From: Campylorhamphus procurvoides
Taxonomy: Eukaryota; Chordata; Aves; Passeriformes; Dendrocolaptidae
Direction: 5' to 3'
Assembly: GCA_013396655.1 (NCBI GenBank)
Contig: WBMV01000128.1
Location: 868,001 to 932,000, forward strand
DNA: 64,000 bases
Part shown: in pieces, positions 22,734-36,256 of the stretch
Position numbering within the stretch: position 1 is the first letter of the stretch
Layout: each line of letters opens with the position of its first letter
Position numbers and translations under genes: made by a program
The notes under the pieces: model-generated
The model's input: only the letters and a program-made list of their open reading frames with translations
Databases searched by the model: none
Told to the model about the DNA's origin: nothing

Positions 22734-24193
22734 TCAGGGACATACAGTATGATATTCAGCACAAGATAAGTAGGAAGAATAGGAATATAAGAAACGTACA
22801 CTTTATGGAGGGAAGGGACACTTTTTCATGCTTGTATATGTAACAGAAAATTAAGAGAAGCAGATATAGGATAGTTTTCTGTTGAAATGTGACCTAATTA
22901 GAATGTTTCTTAGCATGTGCATTCCTTTTAGACCAAAGCTCTGAAAAATTATCAACTTTGAATTCACAGTAGCATCTATAGAGAGAAATACATATATAAT
23001 TCATATTCAGCCTTAAAGTGAATTGCCCATGGAGATAAAATTAGATAGAGGTGAAATTCATAGCATTCCATTTAGAAGTGTGCTTTTCAAGTTAATAGTT
23101 TGTGGTGTTATCATTTTCATTTCACTGGTTTTCAGTACTATTTCTCTTTCTTAAGCAGTAAGAAAGCACCTGAGTAAAGTACTCTTACTTGTATAGTTTC
23201 TTTTTTCTCCCCCCCCCACTCATGGCATATATCTGTCTGTGATAAGCAAATCGTGAATTACGGATAATATGGATTCTCTTCCCCCCATGTTTTGTGACTG
23301 ATGTTACATACCTTAGACACTTCTCTCCTTTTATCAAGAAGGACATTATTTGTGTCTAAATATAGCACTGTTTCTAACTCAGAGTGCCTGCAGTGTTTCT
23401 TACAGATACGCCTGAGCAGTTTCAGTAATAACTTTGATAGCAGGAATAGGTTTCTCCCCCTGCCCCCTGCAGCTACAGCTGCTGCATAAAGCCTAAGTAT
23501 ACACCAGGGCCCAGCTGCAGAGCTTGAGTTTGAACTCATAACCTCCAAATACAGGGAGTTCACCTCATTAGTGAACTAAGTTAATTGAGTCAGTGCTCTG
23601 TCATCAATATCTTTAAGTTGCCCTATTCCCTGGGATGCAGTTTACTGTGAATGTTGACTCTTTAGTCATATTGAATGCTAGACCTGTTCCAGTTGTCCCA
23701 TACTGCCTCTAAAAATAAGAAAATGTTTTTTGAAAAAGGTAAGAAAAACTGGATAATCAAAGGAACTTTGCTGTGTTTTGTCTGGCTGCACCACAAAAAA
23801 AAGGACAATTCCAGATTAAAATGTAGATCTGATACATAAATTACAATTTCCCTAGAGGTAATGGTTACTTTCCAGGGTTTAGTCCCCACTTTTAATGACA
23901 TCTCAGAACTACTAGATTTATAGAATAAAATTATGTAAATCTCTGCTACTTGACATTTTCATTATTTTTAACAGTAACAGAACTTGTAACACAAAGCTCT
24001 AATTAGTCTTCATCTAATGGTTATCTGTCATGTCTCGTGCTGTCTCAGTTCTGGTTTGATTTGTGCTAAAGGATTCAGGCAATGGCTGGATCCCTCTAAT
24101 TGCCTCATTCTCCCAGTATTCTCAGTGGCTATCTGTCATGAGGGTCATTTGTTGATATAAATGTAGGCAGCTGGTCGTGCACACCTTTCTGGA

Positions 24194-24215
24194 CCCTTAT
24201 GCATAGGCATAAGGG
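24194..24215. repeat. Perfect 9-bp inverted repeat
   Basis: CCCTTATGC (24194-24202) and its exact reverse complement GCATAAGGG (24207-24215) are separated by ATAG. It lies in unique intronic sequence with E-box-like cagctg and gtgcac words nearby. The repeat is seen directly and its role is unknown. Confidence 0.8.
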
Positions 24216-25082
24216 CTCTTTAGGCTCATATAATGCATCTCGTAGCCATTAGATTTATTGTTTTCTGTCATTCCAGGCTTTTATTAGTGTGTGTGCTCAC
24301 TAAACAGTCCTATTATTATTTCTTCTATTTGCTTTGTGATGTGTTCCTGTCTTTGTAGAGGTGTCCGAAGATGCAGCCAAGCTAAAATGGTTGCGAGTTT
24401 TCCCAGATTTGCATAGATGCAAGCTGTCACTGTGGTTCAAGACCACAAAAGCAGTTAGGGCTGCTCAGTGTTGTGAGCCAGGGCCTCTATTCCTGCAGTA
24501 AGTAAAGGGTAGGAATACTTCACAAATGCAGCTAAATACAGGCTAAATATTTGGATACTGCTTTGTATTTGGATCATGATACTGTCAGCCCAAATGCAGT
24601 TCTTTGGCAGTATTAATAAGGCATGTCTCAGTCTGACATAAACCAAACAAGGCTACAGATGTTCTCTCTGCAGAAAAGGATTTATTTGTGCAAATGCCTT
24701 GCAGCTGGCTCCTTCTGCATGGGTCAGTGGTCTAGAACCCAAGGGTCAGAAACCTCCCCAAATGACTGCAAATCTCTCAGTATTTTTTATGATTTCAAGA
24801 TGGATATTCTCAAAAATGTGACATGAAAGGATCAGCAACAAACCAGTTGTGTGGTGCCCCTGAAGGAAAAGGACATAGGGAAAAAAATCTACTTTCAGAG
24901 GAAGTATCTGAGGACTGGAGAAAGCAGAAAACATCCTTCAAGAAAGGACAGCAGATACCATCTGATCTGGAATAATTTGTAGTCTAACCAAATCTACTAC
25001 TCCTATGTACACCAAACCTTTTCTTATAATAATTCTGACATTACATATTTTACTGAGGAGGAATTAATTAAATGTTTTGCAG

Positions 25083-25184
25083 ATGGAAGAGTTGACTGAA
25101 GGAATTCGCTGGGCTTTTATTGACATGTTGGAAAAGGAAAATGATTGGATGGACTCTGAAACAAAAAGAAAAGCTCATGAGAAG
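25083..25184 (+). CDS. PHEX: PHEX exon 12
   Basis: The exon is 102 bp, equal to human exon 12 (c.1303-1404), with phase 0 at both ends. It encodes residues 435-468: [20 protein letters not shown] and [14 protein letters not shown]. The W-M-D-x-x-T-K-x-K-A pattern is typical of M13 peptidases just before the V-G-Y-P segment. The acceptor is 'gttttgcag' and the donor gtaaca, less than ideal at positions 5-6. It is followed by the longest intron in the window. Confidence 0.97.
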
Positions 25185-26825
25185 GTAACAAATATAAATG
25201 TCGAATGAGTAAAATGCAGTTACAGTAAAGATTTCACTTAAGCGACAGCAGAATATCATGGGCTGTACGTGCAGTTCCAGTTACTTACTTGCCTTTTTGT
25301 TTCTGAAGGGAATGGGCCACAAGTTTTTTTGCTAGAAGTTGAGCCATCTGAGCTCCTGTTTGTCTGTGGAAGTTATTTTTCTTACCCTGTTCTTCTTCCC
25401 TTACTTCTCCTTTACCCATCTAGCTCTGGCTGATGTAGACTCTGAGCTTATTTCAGGTTTGCCTGTACAGTGGTTATTCTTGACAAGGTCTTCATCTTGA
25501 CTGGGGTATCAGGGACACATTGGTCTACAAAGAGAAAATGGTGTCTAAAAATGTCTGGAACTGCTGAGGGTGTTTTCTTCAGAGATGAAGGATCCTACCG
25601 AGAAGGGCATATGAGAATAGTCATGGGGGGAAGAATACCTCGAAAACCACCTTTTAAGAGTATAATGGCAATCTCAGCTGAATGTCCATTTTTCAATAAA
25701 ATAATGCCATTTCTGTAGTGTTACAATCAAGGATGGCATTACTGTTCCTGATTGCTTTTGGATAGAGTGACAATAAAATGCAGGAGGTAAAGGTGAAGGA
25801 AGGAGGATGTACTCAAAGCTTCTTTTTCACTCTCTTCACACATTTACAGGACATTATGTGTGGAAAGGAAGCTTGTCCAAATTCAGAGCTCTGTCCCCAG
25901 AGCAGCAATTGGAAGAGGCATATAACAAGCCTAGTGGAGGACCTCGTGTAGGTCTGTGTCCTTATTTGTTGAGGCAATGGGTTATCAGTGAATTAGTAAG
26001 CACCCTCTTTGAAAAAACTGACGTGGAAGTGCAGCTGAAATGTTCCTGCTCACTGTGCTTGAATGAAAAGAGAAGTACTTTGATTTAAAAGCAAACATGG
26101 TCTTCAAAGTTTTTTAGTAATTCTAATGAAAAGGTTGTTGTGACATTTTATCACAGGAAAGATTTAGATTTCATATACAGCCCATTTACATTTTATACAG
26201 CAGTGCTCTTCATACATGTGTAAATGAAATAGAATTGCATAAATGCACCAGAAAATGCTATAGCAAGAGAACAATAGTAAAATGACATTTATTTCCTGCT
26301 AACCTGATTGTAAATAGACTGCAGTTATTACTTTTTACTGGCTGTTATGCTTGGGTTTTTTACTAAAAGTAATCTTATAAGTATAATGATCTGTAATTTA
26401 CATATTTGTTAAAATTGGTGCAAAATAAGAGCAGGAAGATTTTCTAATAATTTCCTTAATAAAGATGGTTCTATATATTTATTAGATATTATTTATTGCT
26501 AATGATAGATATTGGGTTTGTCCCAGAACACTTGGATTCACATGTTTTTAATTCAGGAAATGGATTACTTAGATGTATGGTCAGATAATTCACTGGGAAA
26601 TCTTAGGTTTATAATACAACAGACACTTCAAAATCTGTTACACTGTTCTAATTAAATCTCACGAACCCAGCACTTTATGCTGTTAATTTTTCAATCCTGA
26701 AGCTTTAATAAAGTAGCACATACAGCATGAATGTTGGGATGAAGATGGGTTGGTTGTCTAAAAACCTCCTCCAGTATTACTTTATTATATAGATCAGTAA
26801 AAGTGACATTTCTTTGCCAATAAAT

Positions 26826-27590
26826 GTTATCCACATGGCAGATCCTGAACCTAGGGTGGAGTAACACAGGCACCAAGTATAAAGTGGGAGAGTTGAGGCT
26901 GGAGGGCAGCCCTGCAGAAAGGGATCTGGTGGTGCTGGTTGGCAGTAGGCTTGATGTGAGTCTGGAAGCCAAGAGGGCAAACCCCATCCTAGGATGCATC
27001 AAACACAGCACAACTGGCTGGTCAGAAGAGGGGACCATCCCACTGTGTTCAGCATTGATGCAGCCTCACCTGGAGTGCTGTGTGTGGTTCTGACCCCCTC
27101 CCACTGAAGAGGAAGCTGAAGGTCCTTGAATGCATCCAAGGGAGGACAGCAAGACTGGTGAAAGGGCTGGAAGGAATGTCCTGTGACGAATGGCAAGGGA
27201 CTTTGGGGCTGTCTGGTTTGAAGAGCAGGCTGAGCCTCACTGATCTTTACAGCTTCCTGAGATAGGGAAGTGGAGAGGGAGGTGTTGATCCCATCTCCCT
27301 GGGCTCCAGTGGCAGGATGTGTGGGAACAGTTCCAAGCTGCATCATCAGGAGAAGTTTAGACTGGGCATTAGGAAGCATTTCTTTACTGAGACAGTGGTG
27401 AAACACTGGAACAGCTTCCTAGAGAGGTGATCAGTGTCCCAGCCCATCAGTGACCAAAAGGCATTTGGACAATAACCCTAACAACATGCTTTAACTTTCA
27501 GTCAGCCCTGAATTGGTCAGGTTGTTGGACTAGATGTTCCTTGTAGGTCCCTTCCAAATGAAATGTTCTATATCCTATTATATTCTACCA
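26826..27590 (+). repeat. CR1 LINE 3' fragment with TATTCTA tail
   Basis: The copy reads as the reverse-transcriptase tail and 3' end of a CR1 on the + strand: LRLEGSPAERDLVVLVGSRL and MQPHLECCVWF in decayed frames, then 'ttaggaagcatttctttact', 'gtgaaacactggaacagctt', 'ggcatttggacaataacc', 'aacaacatgctttaacttt', 'gttggactagatgttcct' and a 'tctatatcctattatattcta' type tail. This 3' end differs from the other copies here, so it belongs to a different CR1 subfamily. It is inactive. Confidence 0.9.
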
Positions 27591-29574
27591 ATTAGGTAAA
27601 GAAAGAAAGTTATTAGTTAGAAGAATGTCTTGGTCTTTTATGTTTTCATCAGTAATTGTCACGTTGTCACTTATAGCAATGCAGGTTAGAGCTCCTGCCC
27701 TGAGTTCTATGGCAGAACCATACGCTGCATGGGAATGACTGTAATTCATATATTTTGCTTTTCCTCTGTATTTTTAATCTCATTGCATTCCTAAAGTGTT
27801 CAAATACTCTGAAAAGAAATGAACTGCAGAAACCGGGTGGTGATTTTGTTTACTGGGCCTGCTCCATGTAATCTATTTAATTTTTTACTCATTTCCTGAA
27901 AGAAGAATAAAATCAGTGCAGGATTTGGGTGTCTGGACAGTGATTATAGGGTGCCTTGTGGTGATTGTGTCTTTAGATGGCAACATTATAATATAAATTA
28001 CATGACAGTTTTGAAAGAGAATTGTAAATCCTCTCTGTGATTAAGATACTCACTATTTTGTGTGTTTTCTGCTGCCTGTTTTCTGACTGATGCCCACCTT
28101 TATTTTGTGCTTGGCTGAGGCCAGATTTGTATACCTTGCCATCAGCCTGATGCTTTGCAATCAAAGGAACCATCGACCTCCAAAGGACTTACAAAAGAGC
28201 CCCCAGTAGAATCGATTCTTGATTTTTGCTTTGGGTAGCTTGTCAGCTCCATCTAATCATCCAGACATTTCTCAGTCTGTGACTCTCTTTGTGTCTGTCC
28301 TGTTGTTTTAAGTTACTCAAAAGGGACAGTACTAATTTGATGAGCCAAACCGTTTTAAAAAGATCAAACCTACTACTCCATGTGACATAGGGAACAATTG
28401 TCTTGCAGCCTTAATTTCTGAGAATCATCCCTTTAGCCCTTGTGTACTTTGAGGTTAAGGTTTTACATTCCTTTTGTAACAATAAAATATAATGAGATAA
28501 CATCTAATAATTTACCTCTATGCTCCCTCCACTCCTTTCTTTCCGAGGCTGAAACACGAATTTAATCCAGACCATCTGAAAGCCGATCTTGCAAACGGTT
28601 TTTGTCATGGTTAGGTGACTCTGCCTTCACGTGCAGTTCTCACCTAGCTCTCTGGATGGAGCTCACGCTGCTTCCAAAGGAGCTCGAGCTGGAGAGAAGT
28701 GTTCGGCTCTGCGCTGCGATGCTGCTTTCTGTCCTGTCCTTACTCCTCTGCTCTATTCAAGCCTTGCGTTACTGTACTGTATTTGACTATCCTCTCAAAT
28801 TTGCCTGAAGTATGCCTGTTAACCTCCCGAATTTTCAATGGAGTTCTGTGATAAACAAACAAAACAAACCAAGGAAAACAAACCTGAAATGTTCTTCTTC
28901 TCGCCCTTTTAATGTTTCCCTTTAGTAAGGGTCATTAAATTTTGCCCTCATTTAAAGAGCAGGGAAATTATTCAATTGAGTGCAGCTCCAAGGATGGGTC
29001 TGGCAAGAGTTTTCAAGTACCTGTTCTGTGAGTTACCTAAGCAGAGCAGAGATCCCTGGTCAGCTACCCAGGCACCTGGTGAGCTCTGGGCCACCTCGCA
29101 GCCTCTGAACAGGACAGTAGATGAGGGGTGGGGAGAGAGAGAAGAGAGAGCCTTTTGTTTCCCTTACAGTGAAGATGCAGATTGCAGCCAGCTATGGCAT
29201 CCAAACGATATTGACAGCTGTGTTTTGGCATGGTGGACCACAGGGAAAAGGGAGAACCCACAAGTGAGACTCCATTGACATAACTTGTGTGATGAGGGCT
29301 CACATCTTAAAAATGGTAATTTATTGCTGCTGTTCTTCAAAGGATAATTCAGTGGAAGATCATCTCTCAGATGTTAAATTATTCCCACTCATGAGCAGGA
29401 ACCATTATTTTATTAATCACTATTTTTCCTTCCTGAAAGGCCCTTTGTGCTTAAATTTAACTGGAGGCTTGAAAAAGAGACTTATACATGAAGGTCTGGT
29501 TTCTGAAAGTTTGTGATTCTCTTGTAAAATAGTCTGTTAGGCTATAGCAAAAAAATAACTTCCTATTAGAAAGG

Positions 29575-29630
29575 TTTTGGTTTTTTTTTGTTTTTTTTTT
29601 GTTTGTTTGTTTTTGATGGTTTTTTTTTGC
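29575..29630. repeat. T/G-rich low-complexity tract
   Basis: Runs of 8-11 T are broken by single G residues, with a short (GTTT)3 core. It reads as simple sequence or a decayed oligo-A tail on the opposite strand. No adjacent element explains it. Confidence 0.85.
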
Positions 29631-30209
29631 TTTGCACTGCTATTTTTAAAATACGGATGATAAGCCAAAAAAGTTTGTTTTTCCTCTAGTAAGATTTTTC
29701 TGTAGCATTATTGACCTCCTTAGGTCACAGAGCACAAATCCCAAGGTCACTGTGCAATCACTTTTTGCCTACTGAACTTGCCTGCTGCTTTGTTTTATTT
29801 CTCTCAAAGGAAGTTGTATATGCAACACTTGTTTTCTTCACATCTCTCTGAGTCTGAAGACTGAGTTAAGAGGAGCACAGGAAAATATACGGAGAGTGCC
29901 TAGCTATAGGTGGCTCTCTTGGGCAGTGTTAGGTACCTCTGTTTAGCCTACAGGGTTTGTTCTGCTACTTCAGAGAGCCATAGCAAACCTCCCTAGATAC
30001 TGCAGTGTTATTCAGGCCAATAGCCCTTAGGAAAAAAGAACCATCTGTACAAGCCTCAATTTAACAAAGTATAGGTAGTTTAAAGGAAGTAGGTGTCCAT
30101 GGGTTATCCCACTGAAGTAATTTGTTTCTCAGCTGGAACTAACCGGCCATATCCAGCCCTGCAGTCAATTGTCTGAGTCCCTGCCATCCTTCCCAGTTCT
30201 CCATGGTCT

Positions 30210-30690
30210 CTCTCTCATCACGTTTGGGTGATTTCACTATGAACATGACAGCCATACTGCTCCAACCAGGGGCCCAATATCTGCTTCGGACAGTGGCCAA
30301 ACAGTAGCAGATGTTTAGAGATGAACGTAAGGACAGGGCAAGCATAGAGGGATACATTCCCACTATCCTTTCCTGGCCTCTGACAATCTGCAGCTCAGTT
30401 GCTTCCTGAGACGGAAGTGGTCTCTTTGTATTTATTCATATTTTCCTGCTGTGAGTTTGTCTATTGACTTTTTGAACCCACAACAATTTTTATCATCCGC
30501 AACTTCCCAAGGCTATGAGTTCCACTGCCTTCCTGTGCTCTGTGTGAGAAAGCATCTCTTTTTGCTTGTCTGGAAAATGTCACCTTCTTCCCCTGTGTTC
30601 TTGTGGTGGGGAAACCAGAGAATCATCATTGCTTGTTCTTTTCTTGTGCTCACTGTTGCTTCTGTATACCTTTGGCACAGCAATACATAC
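30210..30690 (-). repeat. Old CR1/L3-like LINE fragment, minus orientation
   Basis: The sequence keeps the recognisable order of the amniote CR1/L3 3' region in reverse complement: 'gcatagagggatacattccc', 'cctctgacaatctgcag', 'ttgcttcctgaga', 'tttgaacccacaacaatttt', 'atgagttccactgcct', 'tctgtgtgagaaagcatctc' and 'ttgcttgtctg'. Such copies are common in reptile genomes and old in birds. The divergence is much higher than in the other CR1 copies, and ends are approximate. Assignment is by pattern memory, not alignment. Confidence 0.6.
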
Positions 30691-31466
30691 TGGGAGATTG
30701 GAGCCTCCTGCTTTTCTTCACATAGCCTGTCCAGGACATGCACTAGGTACAGTTCTGAAAAATAACATTTCATTAAGATCTGAAGCATGCCCAGGCAAAA
30801 AGGCCAGGCACCACAGCTTCAGGAGCTGAAATTAATCTTGCTCAGTGCCATGCTAATTTTCCACGAAGATGACAAATCATCCAATCTTGAGAGTGATTAC
30901 TGGGTGCTCTACAAAAATTAAAGATGCCTTTTGTGTCTTGTGGGGTCTGTGGACCCATCCTATGAAAAGTAATGCAAAAATATGACAGAGGAACCGGCCC
31001 CAAGACTCAGTGCTTCCCTTATTTCAAGTGGGCTTTTTCTGGAATGAAAGCCAGCATAAGGCTGACAGAACAACACTTGGTAAAAGAGTTTCAAAACTAA
31101 AACTCACAAGACACCTTTTACAGGTTCCTTTAATATGTCTTTATAACTTTGTTTCAAGGATCTCAGAGAACTTCACAAAGTGTAAGACTGCTTCAGAGCA
31201 CTCACAGAAACTGCCAGACACCTCGGAAGAACGATGAAAAGAGGGAGAAATTTCCAAGGGCTCTAATTGCATTCAGACACTTCATTCCTGTTCAAAAGCC
31301 AATAGGGCTGACTGCTGACTTCCAAATTTTCTGGTTTTACTAGAAAATTTGATTCAGATATTCTTGAAACAACCATGTCATTTCTAAACTGGAAAGTGTA
31401 CTTCAGATGAGTGCCAATTGAACCTTGGCCACGCTTTTCCTTTGTGGAAGTGAGCGTTCTGAAATT

Positions 31467-31520
31467 ACAGAACCACAGAATCAACCAGGTTGGAAAAAAC
31501 CTCTGAGGTAGTCTCTGTCT
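31467..31520 (-). repeat. CR1 3' terminal scrap, minus orientation
   Basis: 'acagaaccacagaatcaacc' followed by 'aggttggaaaaaacctctgagg' is the reverse complement of a CR1 3' terminus. Only about 50 bp remain, consistent with an extreme 5' truncation. Confidence 0.75.
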
Positions 31521-33474
31521 GGATTAAAAAAATTAAGGTCCTGCTTGTACTGTAGGAGTTGCATTGCAAGGAGCAATGAGCAAGTTTCCTCATAAGGTTG
31601 AAACGTGTTGTAGTTCAGAAAAGGCAGAGACACTACCATCCCTGACATAGCCATTTGGAAAACACCATTTTTTCACCTGAAAGACAGAAATTGTAAGGTA
31701 CTTTCCTTCTACAGTAGAAATGTTCCATGGTTTTGTCTGAACAAAAATAGGTCTTCACTTTCCATCAGATTAACATCACCTTTTTCTTATTTTTTAAGTC
31801 AAATATTTATTTCTCATCACAAACTTTAATTTTTGAACTCAAAGAATAATCTCTCACATCCTGAATTTAATTTAACCTTCTCAGGAGGACTGGACTGCCC
31901 TGTTCAGTAACCACAAGAGATGTTCTTCTCCATTGGCCAGAGTTGAAACTAATAGGCATGGCATGTTTGCTTATCTCTTATCTCTGGGGTTAGATTGCTG
32001 CTGTCAGCTTCTCCCTTGTTATCTGGCTGCTGCTACTGCTCACTCAGTTGTGCAGGGATGTCAGTTCCATTAATAACCTGAGCACCGTGTAAACAGATAG
32101 TGGAAAACAGGTGAAGGGAGAGGAAATTGTATTTAACCCTGATCTCAAAGCTGTCATTTTTCAGACTCTGCCACAATTCCATAAGGACAGAATGGGTGTG
32201 TGATATCAAAACACTTGTGACAAATCTCATGCTTGGAATAGAAGGAGGGAGACAGATGGACAGACACACCTGCAGATCCTCAGGGACCAGGGTGAATCTG
32301 AAGCTTTTGTAGCAAAAATACGACATGAAAGCATTGGTATGCTAAAAGACAGACTAATTCTTCTAAAGGGCAAGAGATCCTCCACCACCCCTGGAAGTCT
32401 TGGACAGTTTCAGCTTTAAATTTCATTATCATTTTTGTTTTAACAAGTAAACCTGTCTCCTGTAGAGGTACAGTTACAAAGACAATGTAGTCCCCCAGCT
32501 CAGCCGTAACAGATACTGAGGTACAAGAGACACGTTCTCTGTTTGGAGAAGTCTACAAGGGCATGCTCAGGTACCTGCTTAGCATTCCCTCTCTATTTCC
32601 AATAAATGTGCATTTCCTGGCTGTGGTGGTGTCCATGTCCTGTATGCGCCCACCTGAGCCAGTGAGAGGCCAGAATCTCAGCAGGGCAGGGCTGTGCGTT
32701 GGCACTGTGCCATGGACCCTCAGTCTGGGGCACTGAGCTGTCCATGACCAGGAGCCTTAGCTAGCAGCACTTTAACTCACTCTGGTATTGCACTAGTCAT
32801 GGAGGTCTGAAGCAAAGTTGTGAAATGTTTACCTGGCTTCAGGTACTATTGCTAAAGTTTGCTTTTAAATGAGCTTTACCACAAGGAGGTCATCAGACTC
32901 AGGAATTTGTGCCTTTAGTGGCCTTTCAGAAGCCAGCATGCTGTGCCCAAGAATACAGGCTTCCTTAGCTGCCTTCATTTCTGCGGATGCTGTGAGGTGT
33001 CTTGTGCTCAGTTTTCTGCATATTTGGTAAGCTTCATCAATGTGAAAATACATAGATATTATTTATTTAGAAATAAAAATATGCAAAGATTTGGAATGGA
33101 GATGAATTTGGTCTTGAGTAGAAAGCAGAGCATTTCCTGTATATGGTTTTCCTATATTCTGCAGCCTATGTTTTTGTCTATGTATGCATCTGCTTTCCCT
33201 CATATATTATAAGGCACAGACATCTGATAGTGACATGCTTACTGGTACAGTGCTGGTCAGGGTCCCTGTTCAAGAAAAAGGAATTTCTCCTCAGTGATAA
33301 AACATACAGGTCCTGAGCAATGCTTCTGTTTGGGTTCTCAGTCACTATTTCAGTTTGAGTAGTGTTAAAAGCAGTCTCTGCCATGTCTGGTCCCAGCTGT
33401 ATCTCGATTGCAGCTGAAACTCTCTTGTGAAATGAGAAATGAAAAGCGAATTTTTTCACATGCTATTCATTATG

Positions 33475-33488
33475 TATATATATATATA
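33475..33488. repeat. (TA)7 microsatellite
   Basis: There are seven uninterrupted TA units, flanked by AT-rich sequence. The tract is likely to vary in length between individuals. Confidence 0.9.
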
Positions 33489-35754
33489 AATAAAACTTGC
33501 TTTTCAACCTTTGCTTAACCTTGAAAATGTTAAATGAATATGAACTGATGCAAGCAGAGGCTAAGGTCAGAAGTTGTCCCTTTCTAGAACATGTTATTCA
33601 GAGTTTTGCATAAAACTGAAAGAGAAACACTGTGGTAAATTATATGCCATATAGTCGTGATGGGGAAAGAGTTTCCTTGCCCTTTCCTGGTCTCTGAGGT
33701 TGCCCCTCTCTCAGTATTCAGTGTCAGAGATCTCTTCAGCACACTGGGCTTTTTGTCCCTGGGGACTTTTGCTTTGCCAGTGCAGTGGATTTTGTTAAGC
33801 CTGCTGCTTGCCCAGAGCTCATAAGAAAACAGCAGAAAAGATTTTTGCAGTGAGGTGGGTGTGTTTCTAGCAAGAGGTGGCATGAAAGTGGGAGTACGGA
33901 TCAACTCATAAGGTGTTTCGGGGGTGAGCAATGAAACGAGTCCAGGAAGGAGTTTCTATGCAAAATGCAACATAATAATTGCTGCATCTCACCTACACGA
34001 CAAAGCCCAGCCAAAGATGGCTTTTTCTTTGTGCTATTGCAAATCTTTAGGATTCTGCTGCAAGATTTGCTCAGAAAGGATGTCTAAGGTAACTTCAAAA
34101 CACAAAGACAATACTCAGTTGGGGAAGTATTAGCTAGTTTGTTTTTAGCTTTTTGTTCGAAGAGACAGTTGTATTGGAAAATATAGAGTGTTTCATGAAA
34201 ATAAGGGCAGGAGAAGGTATGGTTGTCTGAAGCGCTAAGTGTGTGTGCAAGTTTAGCTCTGGTACATGAGTTATTAGAACCCTGTCGAAGGCAGCTTGGC
34301 AGCATATACCATGGGGAATATATATATGATGGATGATACTAGTGATAGTCTGTGCCTTCAGACCACAACACTTGCTTCTGACTTGTTTGAAGTGCAGCTG
34401 GAGGAGCAACTAGGTTGTCCACACATAGTCATGCCCTAAGTGGTCCACGGGTGTGTAGAGGGCAATCCAGTGCAGAAGTCCCCATGCTGGAGCACACTTG
34501 TCACTGCTGCCATGTGTCATGATGCCATAGCTGAGTTATTTCGCATGCCTGGGCATCATCCTTTCTTCTGGCCCATGGGCATCATTCCAGTGCCACTGAG
34601 AATCCAAAGACCCTGAGAACTGACCAAGATGCTTTGGACAGGAATGGTGTTAAAAGTTGTTAAACACATCCTTTGCCAGGAACTTGGTTGGGCTGGTCTG
34701 CAGTATAAGTGTACTTATGTACTGTATAATCAAAGATGAAGATATTTTATGTGTGCCAAAAAGAAATGTATTTAATTTACACAGCTGTGGTTCTGTTCAT
34801 AAAAGACAGAATTTATCTCTGTCACATATAATATTCTGTGTACAAAATAATGGAATCATGGTAATTGTCATACAGAGATTACAAATAGAAAATAGAATTA
34901 AAATATAATGGGAAAAGGAATTCTTTTTCTTAGCAAAATTAAAGCATAGCTGGCAGCAGAATGAGTCTGGAACCAAGATGGTAGGAGGAAATATGTGTAG
35001 GTCTATTAATTGTACTGCTGTATTGAACTGAGGAGTTACACTTGTGAAAATATCACAATCAGTTAGTATATTTATATAAGTAAAACTGGAATAAATATAC
35101 TAATTTCCTACTTTTTGTGACTTAGTCCAGTTCTATTGCTAAAAAAAAATTAAATAATATGGAATTAGTTTAAACTGAAAAGTTAATTTCTGTGAAACTA
35201 TTGTCACAGTGCTTGAACCAATGACTGAGTCTTTTTCTTTCAGAGAGACAGAAGCAAAAGGGATTTAGGACAGGAAAGAGTTACCCTGATGTACTTGTTG
35301 CTTTTTATGGCTCTGAAGTGCATGGTAGTCCTACTAAACTTTTAGGTGCTTGTATCTTTATGATTGTATAATAATAACATCTTGCTAGATAGTCGCTATT
35401 AAGACTGAATATAAAATCCCGATGAACAGTTTACTTAGGAATTGCTGTGTCCCTTTCCCTCTCTGTTTCCTAGGATTATAATGTGTGGTATGGTATTTTT
35501 AAGTGTATTAGGTAGTATTTTTTCCTCAGTAAGTTTTCTGTGAGTGGGACTTTGGATTCAAAAGACAATTCAGAGGAAGAGGTAACTAGTGTCTCACATA
35601 ACCCTTCTCCATGTTCCCACATCATGTGTCCCCAGCAAATTCCTTGTGCAAGTTCCAATTGTGGGGTCTCTCCATGTAGTGTGTGAGTGATTCAGTTCAC
35701 TGATCTGGTGGAAAACTGGCTGGGATAAAACTTGGTTTGATTTCTGTGTTAGCG

Positions 35755-35784
35755 AGTCTCACAGAAAGCAGTCTCACAGAAAGA
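35755..35784. repeat. 15-bp tandem duplication
   Basis: AGTCTCACAGAAAGC (35755-35769) is directly followed by AGTCTCACAGAAAGA; 14 of 15 bases are identical. It is a recent small duplication in intron 12. Confidence 0.85.
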
Positions 35785-36221
35785 TGCAGCAAGGATCTGA
35801 GGCAGCCTTTGGAGGCTGTGGGTGCAGGCAGCATGAGCAGAAGTATGGACAAAGTGAACAGATGAGAGGAACAGAGAAGAAGAGTAGGGACTAGGACACT
35901 TTTTCATTTGGCAGCACAAAGCTGTTAAATGCACTCATCTGCTTTTTAAACTACAATGTGTATTTAACTAAAAGCAATTTTATGTCTTATGTGATAAGTG
36001 TCATTATTCACTTAAGTCACTACATTTGTGGGTTTTTTTTCCCCTGGCCTCAAGCTATTACAATAATGGAATGATAGGTATATTTTCTGTCTTCATAATC
36101 AATTATTTTAGAGCATTCAAAACAATTATTGTAATACAGAGGGGATGGTTATGGTGCTCCGTGAGGTGGTGGTATGTGAATTATTATTAACTGAAACACT
36201 AAAGACAAAAGTCTACACAGT

Positions 36222-36256
36222 TTCTATTATTCTGTCATTCTATTATTCTATTATTG
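36222..36256. repeat. (TTCTATTA)-like short tandem repeat
   Basis: Units of ttctattat and attctatt recur about four times with small differences. The unit resembles the terminal octamer of CR1 elements, but no CR1 body adjoins it. Confidence 0.6.

Larger units (their letters stand above)
21576..25082 (+). other. PHEX: PHEX intron 11
   Basis: The intron is 3507 bp with donor gtaagt and acceptor 'aaatgttttgcag'. No dispersed repeat is recognised. It holds a charged stop-free stretch on the minus strand (22422-22733), a C9 run (23209-23217) and a palindrome at 24194-24215 within a stretch of balanced base composition (about 24050-24330). The rest shows nothing I can name. Confidence 0.9.

Noticed and set aside
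26999..27406. 135-codon minus-strand frame
   Set aside because: It is antisense to the + strand CR1 copy at 26826-27590.
29575..29630. T-rich tract as a possible L1-type poly(A) tail on the minus strand
   Set aside because: No retroelement body or target-site duplication is visible next to it; simple sequence is the safer reading.
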